Assembly: GCA_016110215.1 (NCBI GenBank)
Contig: JADWQD010000008.1
Coordinates: forward strand, 1,364,001-1,428,000
DNA from: Capronia americana
Lineage: Eukaryota > Ascomycota > Eurotiomycetes > Chaetothyriales > Herpotrichiellaceae
Reading direction: 5' to 3'
Length of the DNA stretch: 64,000 nucleotides
Position numbers and translations under genes: made by a program. Below the pieces are notes generated by a model, which worked only from the letters and a program-made list of their open reading frames with translations, was not told where the DNA came from and did not search any database. Below are positions 8,914-19,482 of this stretch, in pieces. Every line of letters begins with the position of its first letter. The first letter of the stretch is position 1.

Positions 8914-11586
8914 ATGGAGAGCCCTGCAAAGAAGCGGAAGAAGAACGACTCGAAGCCCAGCGCAGTACCCCATCGCAACCTCGACTTCTTCTTCCGCAAG
9001 CAGAACGACAAGAAGCAGGATGCGGGAAAAGGCTCTGCGGAGGTCGCGCGCGAAGACGTGCAGGAGCTGGCCACCTCCAATCAACACCTCTCGGACGAAG
9101 AATTGGCGAGGAAGCTGCAAGAGGAGTGGACAAGAGAAGATGAACAGAGAGAATATACCCACCTTGATTCTAATGGCCACGTCTCGCCGGGGAAAGCGGA
9201 AGACAGGGAACATAAGGTGGATGAAGACCGCGAGGGATTCGTTGCCGCCGCGTTGAAGGATACTCCTCCCCCGGAGGCTCAGCAAACGGCCGGTATCACG
9301 AGGAAGGGAGTCCTCGGTTTACAATCTACCACTTCGGATGAAGACACGATCACTTTGACCGTTCCGTTTGATCAGAGCCCCTTGACCTACAATCCTTCTC
9401 AATATGTATCGGAGTTGAGGAAGCACTGGGCTGGAGACGGAGGAGATGCGTCCTATGCTCTTCTGACCAGATGTTTTGTGCTAGTCAACTCTACCCAAAG
9501 CCGTATCAAAATCGTGGATACACTGGTGAACTGCATTAGGACCATCATCGAAGCAGATCCAGAAAGCCTACTCCCTGCAGTCTGGCTAGCCACGAACTCC
9601 ATCTCGCCGTCATATATCTCCCTGGAACTCGGACTAGGCGGCTCGGCGATTTCGAAGGCACTGAAGAAGGTCTGCGGCCTAGACAATGCAGGTCTGAAGA
9701 CACTCTACGACAAGCATGGCGATGCAGGAGATGTCGCATTTGAGGCGAAGAAGAGGCAAAGCTTCACGCTCAGGAAACCGAAGCCTCTCACCATCAAGAG
9801 CGCCTATCAAACCTTGGTCAAAATCGCAAACAGCAAGGGCAATGGGAGCGTGGAGCAGAAGCAGAGACTAGTCGAGCGTCTTCTACAGGACGCTCGAGGA
9901 CCGGAAGAGTCTCGATATATTGTGAGAACATTGGTTCAGCATTTGCGCATCGGGGCAGTCAAAACGACCATGCTTATTGCGCTAGCACGAGCATTCCAAC
10001 TGTCTCGCCCCGCAGGTGCAGGCTTTCCCATCAGAGATCCCGTCGAGCTCTCGAAGCTCAAGAAGGAGGAACTGGCCGCTGTGTGGTCGAAAGCGGAAGA
10101 AATCGTCAAGACCTGTTTTGCGCGTCGACCGAATTACAACGATCTTGTTCCCGGACTGCTAGAAGTTGGCGTGTCAGATGAACTGCTCCTGCGTTGTGGT
10201 CTGGCATTGCACGTACCCCTTCGACCTATGCTTGGAAGCATAACTCGCGACCTGAGCGAAATGCTCACCAAGCTCCAAGGCCGAGATTTCAGCTGCGAGT
10301 ACAAGTATGACGGTCAACGCGCGCAAGTCCATTGTGATGACCGCGGCAAAGTCTCCATCTTCTCCCGCCACCTCGAAGTTATGACGGACAAGTATCCCGA
10401 TCTTGTGGCGCTGGTGCCTGAGATCCGCGGTGACGGCGTCTCGAGCTTTATCCTCGAAGGCGAAGTCGTTGCCGTGGACAGAAACAGTGGCGAGTTGAAG
10501 ACCTTCCAAACATTGACCAATCGCGCAAAGAAAGACGTCGACATCGGATCCATCCAGATCGACGTCTGCCTCTTCGCATTCGACCTAATGTACCTCAATG
10601 GCGAACAATTACTCGACCGTCCGTTCCGTGAACGCCGCGGCCTGCTTCGCAGCATGTTCATCGAGAAAGAACACCATTTCACGTGGGTGAAGAGTATTGA
10701 CGCCACCTCCGCCGACTCCGAGACCGTGCTCGAGTTTTTCAAGTCAGCCACGGACATCAAATGCGAAGGTATCATGGTCAAGGTCCTGGACAACCTACCA
10801 AACCCGGACCTCGCGCCTCCCAACGACGAGGGTCACGACGCTGCCAATGGGACGGCTTCCCCTGCCCCGCCTTCTCTCCCAGTAACGCCCAGCAAAAAGA
10901 AATCTAGCACCGCCAAGCGATCCGCTCCCTCGACGCACGATGACAAGGAAAAGGACAAAAGCACCCGCCGCAAAGCTCTCCTCTCGACCTACGAGCCCGA
11001 CAAACGTCTGGACTCCTGGCTCAAAGTGAAGAAAGACTACGCCCAATCGGCCGACACAATCGACCTCATCCCCGTGGCCGGCTGGCACGGCCAAGGCCGC
11101 AAGGCGAAGTGGTGGTCCCCCATCCTCCTGGCATGCCGCAACCCCGAGACCGGAAGTCTCGAGGTCGTCACGAAATGCATCAGCGGCTTCACCGATAAAT
11201 TCTACCAGGCCAACAAGGAAAAGTACAGCGAAGAGGGCGACAACACCACGCGCCACAAGCCGAGCTATGTCGAGTACTCGGGCCCCACGCCGGAGGTGTG
11301 GTTCGAACCCCTCGAGGTGTGGGAGATGGCGTTTGCGGACATCACGCTGAGTCCCACGTACACAGCGGCGATTGGTCTGGTGAGCGAGGAACGGGGCCTG
11401 AGCATGCGGTTCCCCAGGTTCCTGAGGGTGCGGGATGATAAGAGCGTCGAGGAGGCGAGCACAAATGAATTCCTTGCAGCGCTTTATAGAAAGCAGCAAG
11501 CTAGGATTCAGGAGACAGGTCCGGGACCGGGGCAGGGCCAAAAGGGTCGCTGCGACGACGAGGGTGACGAATTCGAGGACCATTAA
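8914..11586 (+). CDS. cdc9: ATP-dependent DNA ligase I
   Basis: Single-exon gene of 890 aa that seals nicks and joins Okazaki fragments in the nucleus. Residues 1-30 carry a basic KKRKK nuclear signal and a PCNA-interaction-like motif (H20-RNLDFFF, with His where Gln is usual). Residues ~150-400 are the DNA-binding domain, with LTYNPSQYVSELRK at its start. The adenylation domain has the catalytic lysine K464 in EYKYDGQR (motif I), then SFILEGEVVA (motif III), AFDLMYLNGE and CEGIMVK (motif IV), followed by WLKVKKDY (motif V) at ~702. The OB domain ends in RFPRFLRVRDDK. Between EGIMVK (~623) and motif V lies a ~60-residue Pro/Ser/Lys-rich insertion that is absent from yeast-sized enzymes. All catalytic motifs are intact. 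The N-terminal 150 residues are low complexity. Confidence 0.97.
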   Translation: MESPAKKRKKNDSKPSAVPHRNLDFFFRKQNDKKQDAGKGSAEVAREDVQELATSNQHLSDEELARKLQEEWTREDEQREYTHLDSNGHVSPGKAEDREHKVDEDREGFVAAALKDTPPPEAQQTAGITRKGVLGLQSTTSDEDTITLTVPFDQSPLTYNPSQYVSELRKHWAGDGGDASYALLTRCFVLVNSTQSRIKIVDTLVNCIRTIIEADPESLLPAVWLATNSISPSYISLELGLGGSAISKALKKVCGLDNAGLKTLYDKHGDAGDVAFEAKKRQSFTLRKPKPLTIKSAYQTLVKIANSKGNGSVEQKQRLVERLLQDARGPEESRYIVRTLVQHLRIGAVKTTMLIALARAFQLSRPAGAGFPIRDPVELSKLKKEELAAVWSKAEEIVKTCFARRPNYNDLVPGLLEVGVSDELLLRCGLALHVPLRPMLGSITRDLSEMLTKLQGRDFSCEYKYDGQRAQVHCDDRGKVSIFSRHLEVMTDKYPDLVALVPEIRGDGVSSFILEGEVVAVDRNSGELKTFQTLTNRAKKDVDIGSIQIDVCLFAFDLMYLNGEQLLDRPFRERRGLLRSMFIEKEHHFTWVKSIDATSADSETVLEFFKSATDIKCEGIMVKVLDNLPNPDLAPPNDEGHDAANGTASPAPPSLPVTPSKKKSSTAKRSAPSTHDDKEKDKSTRRKALLSTYEPDKRLDSWLKVKKDYAQSADTIDLIPVAGWHGQGRKAKWWSPILLACRNPETGSLEVVTKCISGFTDKFYQANKEKYSEEGDNTTRHKPSYVEYSGPTPEVWFEPLEVWEMAFADITLSPTYTAAIGLVSEERGLSMRFPRFLRVRDDKSVEEASTNEFLAALYRKQQARIQETGPGPGQGQKGRCDDEGDEFEDH

Positions 11587-12205
11587 AGGGGGGTCGAGTC
11601 GAGCGAGTCAGTAATGCTCGATCTTGGAAGATCTCGACCTACGCCCGTTCGTATGGTTTTTTTTTGTATTCTACCATCAGAGAATACTACATGCATGCCA
11701 CTTCGTACCGCGATGATGACGGACTGTCTACTTTCTTTCTCGATGCCGCAATATTGCAGTAGTGAACATAGTCTGCATCGTAAAGGTGAATATTTGTGAT
11801 CGCGAGGACGAGAACGGCCCTGTATTTCGTGAGCACTGATTTGGGGAACTATGTAGGTCGGACGAGAGATAGGCGAACCCTGGGCGCACCAAGAATGAAA
11901 GCAATGACAAAAGCAGGTGCGCCGACAGTGACCATCAGCACGAAAGTACAACATCTTAGAGCCATGAGAAAATCTCGACCCAGTTCTGAAATTGTGATTT
12001 GGAAACAATGATTGCGCTGTCACAGTCAGAAAGGGTCAATAGGAGAGATGGCAGACAGGCACACGACACAGTAACACTAACTAACACTCGTGATTGAAAA
12101 CCGAAAGTGTTAGGGCGAAGTGATCAATTTTTACCAATGCGCGGCAGACGCTTCTGGGCACTGTCAGAGTCGAGTGCGGTCAACGCTATTGCCATTTGAC
12201 TGCGT
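11587..12205. other. convergent intergenic region
   Basis: 619 bp between the stop codons of DNA ligase I and the amidase; only 3' untranslated sequence of both genes is expected. A run of nine T begins near 11658. No gene seen. Confidence 0.5.
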
Positions 12206-13975
12206 CTAATGAACCGGTTTCTTCTCAGCAAGGATATCGACCCAATTCTGCTCATCCTTGGGTCGACGAATGCCGCCGGCGCCGGCACCGGCGAGGAACG
12301 ACTCGCCCTCCCGGCCGAACGCGATGAGCTGCTCTTCACTGCACCAATCGCCCATGGCCTGAATCTGGATTAGAAAAAAAAGAAGCAATGTCAAGAGGAA
12401 GAGGACACCACGTACCATAAGGCCAACCGGGACATTTTCATCGGTGTAACCCATTGGGCAGCTGATGGCTGGATTGCCCGTGAAGTTCGCCAGATACACG
12501 TACTCCATACTCCGCAAGCTCATATCACCATCACTCACCCCGTAGCCGCTTGTCAGGTCGCTGGGCTTGCCAATCTTCCATCCGGCACAGGGCGTTGTTG
12601 GCGTCAATAACAGCATGCCAGGGTACTGCTCCCAGAGCCATGCGAGGTGGCACATGAGGAGGTTTCGCAACTTCTGAGAGTACATGAAATCTTGCGCGGT
12701 GGCGTGCCCGCCAGCGACATTCAAGAGCAGTTGATTATGCCACGACAGTTTCGTCATCTTTTCGCGGGTTATCTGACTGCGAGCCTCGGAGAGAATCGTC
12801 AAAGCATGCGCTTTTTGTCCCTCTGGAAGGTACGGGATCTGAATCTCGACGACTTCGTAGCCGTGGTTCTTGACGTAGCCGTCAATGGCGGCGTTGAACA
12901 TGTCCAGTACCACCTTGTCGGATCGATTGACCCACGTACGGTCGATGGCCAGATATTTCTTTCCCGTTGACGCAGTGAACGATGGCCTCACGAGGCTGCT
13001 TGGAAATCCAGGGCTTCTTGCTGCTCCCGGGTCCGGTTGAGCCATGATGCGATAACCCAGAGCCAGGTCGTCGATGCTGCTGGCCATAGGGCCATAGACC
13101 ACAACGCTGTCAATCCAATCTTTGCTTACTCTGGGAGATACTCGGCCATGAGTCGTCTTAAGACCATAGATACCACAGAACGCCGATGGCAGTCGAATTG
13201 ACCCACCACCGTCAACTCCGAGAGCGATTGGAACAATGCCTGCCGCCACGGCGAAAGCAGAACCGCCGGAGCTGCCGCCTGTGTAGTAGCCATTGTTGTG
13301 TGGATTCAACGGTGTGCCCCAGGTCTGATTGTTGTTCGTTGTATCAAGGCCCACCTCGTGCATATTCGTCTTCCCAATAATCACAGCGCCTGCATCTTGC
13401 CACTTCTGTACACACCATGATGTTCCACCAGTCTTATTCGTGAAGTCGAGCTTACTTCCTTTGGTTGTTTTGTAGCCCGCCAAGTCTACCTCATCCTTTA
13501 TGGCCAAAGGTACGCCGTCAAGTTCACTGAGCGGCTTCCCAGCTTGATATCTTTCTGTAGAAGCTTTGGCAGCGGCTCGAACGAGATCAATTTTGGAATC
13601 AATGAACGCGACGGAGTAGCGACCGGCGGGCTGGACGTCCCTCCGTATCAGAGGTAGGAGCTGCTCGACGACATCGGACGGGGTGAGCTTTCCAGACTTG
13701 TACAGTCCATGGTAATCGGCGCATGTGTAGTAGCTTGTGCCGGAAGTTCGGGGCCGCCCTGCTGGCAATTCTGTCAAAGCGCCCGGTAGCTCACCTGGCT
13801 CATGGCGAGGCCAGACGGTCGGGTCCAGACGGATCTCATAATCGTCAAGATAAGGCGTGTCTTTGAGCCTGTCGAAGCGATTGAGCTTCCAGAAGATGCT
13901 TTGTATCCAGCTGGACGACGAGATGCTGGAGACCCCTTTAGCCGCATGCTGCACAAGAGGAAAACAGCCGTCCAT
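12206..13975 (-). CDS. amidase signature family amidase
   Basis: Two exons (13975-12416 and about 12364-12206) encode roughly 572 aa. The amidase-signature Ser-cisSer-Lys triad is complete: K160 in GVPLAIKDE, S235 in TGGSSGGSA and S259 in GVDGGGSIRLPS. The family hydrolyses carboxamides (acetamidase, fatty-acid amide hydrolase or indoleacetamide hydrolase types); the substrate cannot be told from sequence. The N-terminal ~60 residues, including LNRFDRLKDTPYLDDYE, are the usual fungal extension. The intron starts at 12415 and splits PVGLM from AMGDWCSEEQL. It has two tandem AG acceptors 6 nt apart, and both keep frame. If unspliced it is read through without a stop, adding a hydrophobic segment. 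No signal peptide seen. The start could lie further upstream if an extra 5' exon exists. Confidence 0.9.
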   Translation of the reverse strand: MDGCFPLVQHAAKGVSSISSSSWIQSIFWKLNRFDRLKDTPYLDDYEIRLDPTVWPRHEPGELPGALTELPAGRPRTSGTSYYTCADYHGLYKSGKLTPSDVVEQLLPLIRRDVQPAGRYSVAFIDSKIDLVRAAAKASTERYQAGKPLSELDGVPLAIKDEVDLAGYKTTKGSKLDFTNKTGGTSWCVQKWQDAGAVIIGKTNMHEVGLDTTNNNQTWGTPLNPHNNGYYTGGSSGGSAFAVAAGIVPIALGVDGGGSIRLPSAFCGIYGLKTTHGRVSPRVSKDWIDSVVVYGPMASSIDDLALGYRIMAQPDPGAARSPGFPSSLVRPSFTASTGKKYLAIDRTWVNRSDKVVLDMFNAAIDGYVKNHGYEVVEIQIPYLPEGQKAHALTILSEARSQITREKMTKLSWHNQLLLNVAGGHATAQDFMYSQKLRNLLMCHLAWLWEQYPGMLLLTPTTPCAGWKIGKPSDLTSGYGVSDGDMSLRSMEYVYLANFTGNPAISCPMGYTDENVPVGLMVRGVLFLLTLLLFFLIQIQAMGDWCSEEQLIAFGREGESFLAGAGAGGIRRPKDEQNWVDILAEKKPVH

Positions 13976-14891
13976 ACATCTTCGAGAGCACGGCTAGTGG
14001 GACGCCGCGCAGGACAGGGTTCGAGCCGGCCTCATTCTTGTAAGGCACATCAGGGCCTTTGCGAGCTTGCGGCCTGTTCAAGAATGGGCTCATCGGCAGT
14101 CCGCTCGTAGTAGACATTTGGCCTGTGTCTGGCTTCGAGGTTCAAACAGGTTCGTGGGATCGACGTTTGCCGCACATGCCGAGTACATGAGGCAGTTGAG
14201 AAACTGAATCTTACGGGAGACTGTAAAGTCGTTGTCGGGGAATTGGGGGGGCGGCTCTGCCCCCTTTGGGAATGGTCGCGTTCTGACCGCGCCGCCGCCT
14301 CTAACCTCGACAAGAACTACCTCGTTGTCAAGGTGGATATATGCAGATCGTGCAAATCTTTGCCAAGGTCTCTTTCTACCTAGGGATGACCATCCTTTCG
14401 CGAAGTCAGTCGGAGAATGTTGTCCCCCAGAGGATGGAGAGCCGGGACGGGAGCCCCTTGGATGACGCATATCCTACATGTATCACACCGCTGGGAGGAG
14501 GCTTCTGAGAGACAACATGCCCAAGGACGATTGTGCTCAGAGACGACATGCCAATATTCTCAGCGGCGAATCCTTACCTCTCCAAAGTCAATTTCCATTC
14601 CCAGATGCTCAGAGTTGACCTGAGCGATGACTAAGCCATTCTGAGTGGTGGCTGTCCAATTCTGAGGTCGGTTTGGCGTGCCCTGAGTCGTACCCTGAGC
14701 AGCGTGAGCACAGTCGTAAGGCTATGCAGGGCCTCGGGGTTCCCAGTTGTGGTGTTCCGCACGATTTAAAGGACGGGGACAACGACCGTTTTCCCTGCAG
14801 ATTACGTTGCATCGTCTTTCTCAGCCACGAGTTTCTCAGTGGATTTCTAGGTGAGCGGCCCTCATTTGCCCATGTCAACCGTAAATGTTAA
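13976..14891. other. intergenic region
   Basis: About 0.9 kb between the amidase start and the 3' end of the F-box gene. A 126-codon minus-strand frame (14090-14470) has no recognised similarity and is overlapped by other frames, so it is not called. Contains the amidase promoter. Confidence 0.45.
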
Positions 14892-16390
14892 TTAATACCT
14901 TCGTACCGGAAAGAAATAGTCTGTAATCCGTCTTCCCTTGAAGACAGGCTTTGGGGCCACCGCTTCCAACCAGTCTTCCTTCGAAAGGGGAGGCTCACTA
15001 TACTCCAGTGTAATTCCACACGGCCGGATCTCATTACGGATCCTATCCATTCGATCCCACGGATAGCCATCCTCCTCCTTCACGCCCCAGAGATCTGAAT
15101 CTGGGGAATATGTGATTTCGATCCTTTTCAGCGCCGCCCTCCTCGTAATGGCCGCTTTCGCCAATCCTCTTAACCAGTCTTCTTCCTTATTCCCAAAGTC
15201 GGTCCAGGAGGTATGGGGGTAATAAACACCGAAGTCCCACCCGAAAGTCTCGAGGTTTGGAGCGAGCAGTGCGTCGGCTTCCTCGCATGAGAACTCCAAA
15301 TCCTTCTCCATCTGCCACCGTGAAAGCCTCAACATCTCCAGTTGTGGAAACATAGACGCAACGAATAGGCGACCTCTGCCTCCTGGGGACAGGTACCCGA
15401 TGTCAACGGATTTTAGAGTATCCTTGTGCATTAAGAGCATTGAGTGAAACATGGGCAAGTCCAGGTAGAAGGGGTCGTTGTAAATGGTGCCGAAATGGAA
15501 ATGAGAGAGCTCCTTTGGCCACTGGATGAGCAGGGCTGTGCCTTCGCGGGATCCGTTATAGGTGGAGAGAGAGAGCGTAGAGAATGAACCTGTTTGATTT
15601 TTCTAGAAGAATGCGTCAGTCTATATGAGCGCTTGGAAGAGAAAACACTCGACTCCTGAGATGATGGAAGTACCTTGGACTGCAGCTCTATAGACCCTTG
15701 GCTTGCATCTGAATATCCGGAAATACTTAGCTTTCTGAGCGTTGGGATGTCAAAGTTCTGCATAATCGATCCCAAATCAAGACACGAGCCGCTAATGGAA
15801 ATGTGTTCAATTTCATGCATGTGCTGAACGGCGGTCTGAATACAGGTCCATGTAGGCTCATTGCAGTTGTTTGCAAATCCACCAGAGATTTGCAGACATC
15901 GCACCCTTTTGAACCAAGAGACAAAATCATTTGCGATGCAGAAATCTTCTGGTGTGGCCTCGGATGTGTAGATACCGATATCAATGCGAAGAACCCGACA
16001 ATGTTGCAAAAGTGAGGGATTCTTCTGAAGGGTGCGATGCAGGGATTTCGCTGCCTTGGTTGGGGGCACGGTTTGGTGTGGATAATCAAAGCGAATAATG
16101 CGGTAGAGGAGGGGAAGTCCAATACGGCTGAAGTGATGGCATGTAAACAGCAGCGACTTTATGGCTGCGTAGTCATAGAGCGTCTCGCAGTCGCAATACG
16201 GCCTCGAGAGCCTAGGACTTAAAGTAGCGAGCTCGAAGATTGTGAGCAGAAGCTCGTTGGGGAACTCCAGGATGAATGCTTTTCTCTGTATTTTAGAGCG
16301 GTGAGGCCTGGTACGAGCATTGTGGGTGGGAAATCTCAGAAACGTTTGGTAGAGCGAGATGGATTCAGCCCAGGGTTGAGTGGTAGCCAT
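14892..16390 (-). CDS. F-box protein
   Basis: Two exons (16390-15674 and 15602-14892, with a 71-nt phase-0 intron) encode 475 aa. Residues ~38-80 form an F-box (FILEFPNELLLTIFELATLSP), which would bind Skp1 in an SCF ubiquitin ligase. The rest has irregular leucine-rich stretches typical of fungal F-box/LRR-like substrate receptors: LRKLSISGYSD, LKSVDIGYLSP, FPQLEMLRLSRWQME and ALKRIEITYSPDS. The joined reading frame is supported because both parts keep the same repeat character and the splice is phase-compatible. The target is unknown. These receptors diverge fast and are numerous in moulds, so an orthologue name is not warranted. Confidence 0.8.
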
Positions 16391-17610
16391 GGGAGGATGA
16401 GACCAAAGTAGAGCTCTGGCGGAGAATTATCTGTCATACAGCATGAATGATGGCTACGAGTCAAGAGCGACGATGAGTTCAATATCAACAGAGGAGGAGC
16501 TCATGCTGAGGCTGACCCGTGTGACTGGGAAGGTTACCCGAGGGTCTATCATGCCCTCCCTCCGAATCCAGCCTTGCCAGTCACACGGCAAGGCAAGGTC
16601 CCAAACGGGTACCAAGGCCAAGTGCAGTTTCGCCCCTGGATACCGGGGCAAAATTTCGAGGAAAGCTGCTGCGAACGAGTGTCCTGGGGGGTACAGATAC
16701 GACAACAAGTCTTCGCCAGGGAGGCAGCCTAGGCTAAAAGTAGGACGGTAATCAGGGATGCTAGGAGAGATTTCCTGGCACGCAGAGGGTCCTGGGGCAC
16801 ATCCTGAACGAGACTCGCTTGTCAGAGGCGGCGGCCGTGGTTAACTGACTGAGTGAGGGAGACTGTCGAGTTTCCCATTGCAATCTTCATTTCGCGATCC
16901 ATATCGAGATATTAGAAAAGGGGTCCCGGCTGAATAGTAGATGTCCAGCGCACTAGCAGCTGCAGTAGGGTTTGGCTACAGACTGATGCCGGGCACGGTT
17001 TCGTGGCCTTCGATGGGCCATGTCCTCCTATATTTATTGTTTGAGCACTACCTAATTCAACGACATGGGGATATATGACGGCGGGACACGGGCTGGGATG
17101 GAGAGAGCTCCAATGCCTACGCTTCTCATCCAATCACCAAGGCTTCGATGCGTTCGCGATTGACCCGGAGTTGGCTGCTCTTCTCGTTTTCGTGCAAAGC
17201 ATTGCTGTGCATCGTCATTTCCACCGGTGGGCTTGTGGCAGGCAGGACGCTGGAGTCGAGGGAAGGGGCCCATCATATCTCCCGCGACCGCGCTGCAGTT
17301 TTAATGTTGTTCCTACCTCGACGTGCTGAACCCATCTCCCGCCTTCCATCTTGTGATGCTACCGTAGAATAGAGTCTGCCCGCTCCTTGCATTTTCTGCT
17401 CTTCTTCCATCTCTTTCCACATCACCCTACCAGGATTCCCAACAGCCTTCCATATTTCCTAGTCCTTTCTTTGCAGTGCTAGCATACCCACATTTCTGCT
17501 GTTGGCATTGCCTTCCACTTCCCAATTCGTGCTTCAGCAACCAGTCCCTAGCCTCAAGTCCAGTGGTCTGCGGACTTTCGATTTGCCGTCTCCCTCTGGG
17601 CCATCAGTGG

Positions 17611-17782
17611 TGTTTGAAGTCAGAGATATCAGTCGACACGAGGTGCCGCTTGCAAGTCATCATCCTACAAACAACTAATATCGGTGGGTTCGAACCCCAC
17701 CAGTCGATGAAGGCTTTGAAGGATCTCTGAGCTCGGGGCAATAAGGAAGACCACAAGAAAGTCGGAGGCTGACCTTTTTTTT
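17611..17782 (+). repeat. Pol III-like repeat, copy 1
   Basis: First of two direct copies. The 105-nt core (17611-17715) matches copy 2 at 98 positions with no gap, offset 190 bp. It contains GGTTCGAACC at 17687-17696, a perfect tRNA B-box inside a tRNA-like T arm (5-bp GTGGG/CCCAC stem, 7-nt loop). It ends in a run of eight T (17775-17782), as expected for a Pol III terminator. No D arm, anticodon arm or paired acceptor stem could be drawn, so it is not a functional tRNA. A tRNA-derived SINE, a tRNA relic or an unknown small RNA gene are the options. Confidence 0.55.
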
Positions 17783-17800
17783 GGCTAGATTCGCATCCGG

Positions 17801-17946
17801 TGTTTGAAGTCAGAAATACTAGTCGACACGAGGTGCCGCTTGCAAGTCATCATCCTTCAAACAACCAATATCGATGGGTTCGACCCCCACCAGTCGATGA
17901 AGGCTCCGAAGGAGGACAATAATAAGGTCGGAGGCTGGCTTTTTTT
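17801..17946 (+). repeat. Pol III-like repeat, copy 2
   Basis: Second direct copy of the unit at 17611-17782. The core 17801-17905 differs at 7 of 105 positions, five of them transitions. The B-box-like site GGTTCGACCC (17877-17886) is kept but one T-stem pair is lost. After the core about 25 nt are missing relative to copy 1. The shared GTCGGAGGCTG block and a run of seven T (17940-17946) follow. Confidence 0.55.
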
Positions 17947-19482
17947 GGCTGGGATGGCCAAGTCTTTTATACCTTTTGCCTGGGAGAATGAGTCATTCTT
18001 TCACATTCAGCATGGTCTTCATACATGAGTTGAGGGAAGGTAGTGCCAGGGGCTTCTCTTCTGATAGGCTGTACCGAAGATTAGAACATGCTATCTTTGG
18101 CTCTGCAGACAAAGTCAACTTGGCAAAATGTGGTTCGGTATCACTTAGGTTTGCAAATTTCTGGTTCAAAGGCAAATATGATAACTTCTCCGTTCTGAGA
18201 GAAATGGTTCAATGGCATACCTTCATATCAATTTCCTCAACTCATCCACCGTTCAACTTCAAAGCCGCCATGTCATCGGATTGTTGAATCCAACAGACGA
18301 CAGCGTCTACCGACCTTTCAGCGCTCCCATTTTACCATGGGGAAGAAAGAGAAGTCGATTTCTGATCCGATTCTAGGTTGCACTGAAATGAGTAGGGAGG
18401 ATGGATCAGAAGCCAAGTGAGGATGTATGGTAGTAGGAAGGTGTCAAGAACAGGACGATTTGCTGGAGTGTTCCGGTGATGAGCTCTAGGTTCCGGCGCC
18501 GAAGCGCGCTCGACGGTTCATCCAACCAGACAGCCCAGCCAAACAAGACCAACATATCCAAACTTTCGCATCGCCACCTTGATTGTTCCACATAGAGGGT
18601 TCAGGTTGGTTCTCGGAAGCTCAGCACAACTGATGGACGCAGTTATGTGGCCATCTTGTAGAAATACAGGGTGATGAGAGAAATGTGTGGGGAGTAGCTT
18701 CATCCCATGGAGGTGTAAGCTCAGCGCGTTTTTACTCACCTTGGCATCGCAGACGGATCTCATTCCAAAGCGGCGACACCGCTGGCCGAATTTGGTGGGA
18801 TTTTCTTTGGCAATCTGCGTTGAACTGTTGAAATGTACGAGACTCCTTCTCACGCATGGGAATCAGATACGGAGTCGTGTTGCTCTTGTGCCCCTTTTGG
18901 CACGCTGACCCCGAGGTTTTGACGGGATGGGGCTGATTGGTTGTTTCTTTGACCAGGGCTTATCCTAGTTCGAAATCCAAAACCCACAATCTGAACTGCC
19001 ACGTAAACTCAGAAACAGTCAGGTTGTCAGCAACGCTTTGGACAAGCACGTCTTTAACAGGTGAATGGCCTCAAAGGTATGGACAATCTTGACTCCAGGG
19101 GCGATTGATATTGCCGCTGGATTGTCAAGTTTGAACAAGGGGATCATTTGCACTGTTGAAAAGAGATGTGATAGCGTAGGATAGTCTGTGGTCCAAAACC
19201 CGACCTCGAAATTGCGGCAGTATTGTTAAAGATCGCGTGGCAGTCTGGACGAAGACGACGGCAAAAGTGTTGCCGCTTCCAGATAGTGCTGATATGCCCA
19301 CAGGGGACGATTTAAAGAAGTAAAGGAGTACACTTCCAGCACTATCCTACCGAACTAAACTCCGTGTTCTACTCAAGGACTTTATATTCATCGTTATTGA
19401 ATCAACGACTCCTTGCGTTTCGATTTGCCAGCCGGCACTTTAACGCTTCTAAGTTACAGACGACTGGTCGTGCTTTGCACGT

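Larger units (their letters stand above)
16391..19482. other. gene-poor 3.1 kb region
   Basis: No protein gene could be supported. Open frames are short (up to 111 codons) and overlap on both strands. The region contains the tandem Pol III-like repeat described separately (17611-17946). AT-rich and less conserved-looking than its surroundings. Confidence 0.5.

Noticed and set aside
10795..11583. 262-codon minus-strand frame opposite DNA ligase I
   Set aside because: Antisense shadow of a conserved gene with all ligase motifs on the other strand.
14090..14470. 126-codon minus-strand frame upstream of the amidase
   Set aside because: Considered as an N-terminal exon of the amidase, but no similarity to that family's N-terminus and no supporting splice.
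17600..17720. Possible functional tRNA gene at the T-arm-like sequence
   Set aside because: Only the T arm and B-box are convincing. No D arm, anticodon stem-loop or complementary acceptor strand could be drawn within a plausible length, so I list it as a repeat instead.
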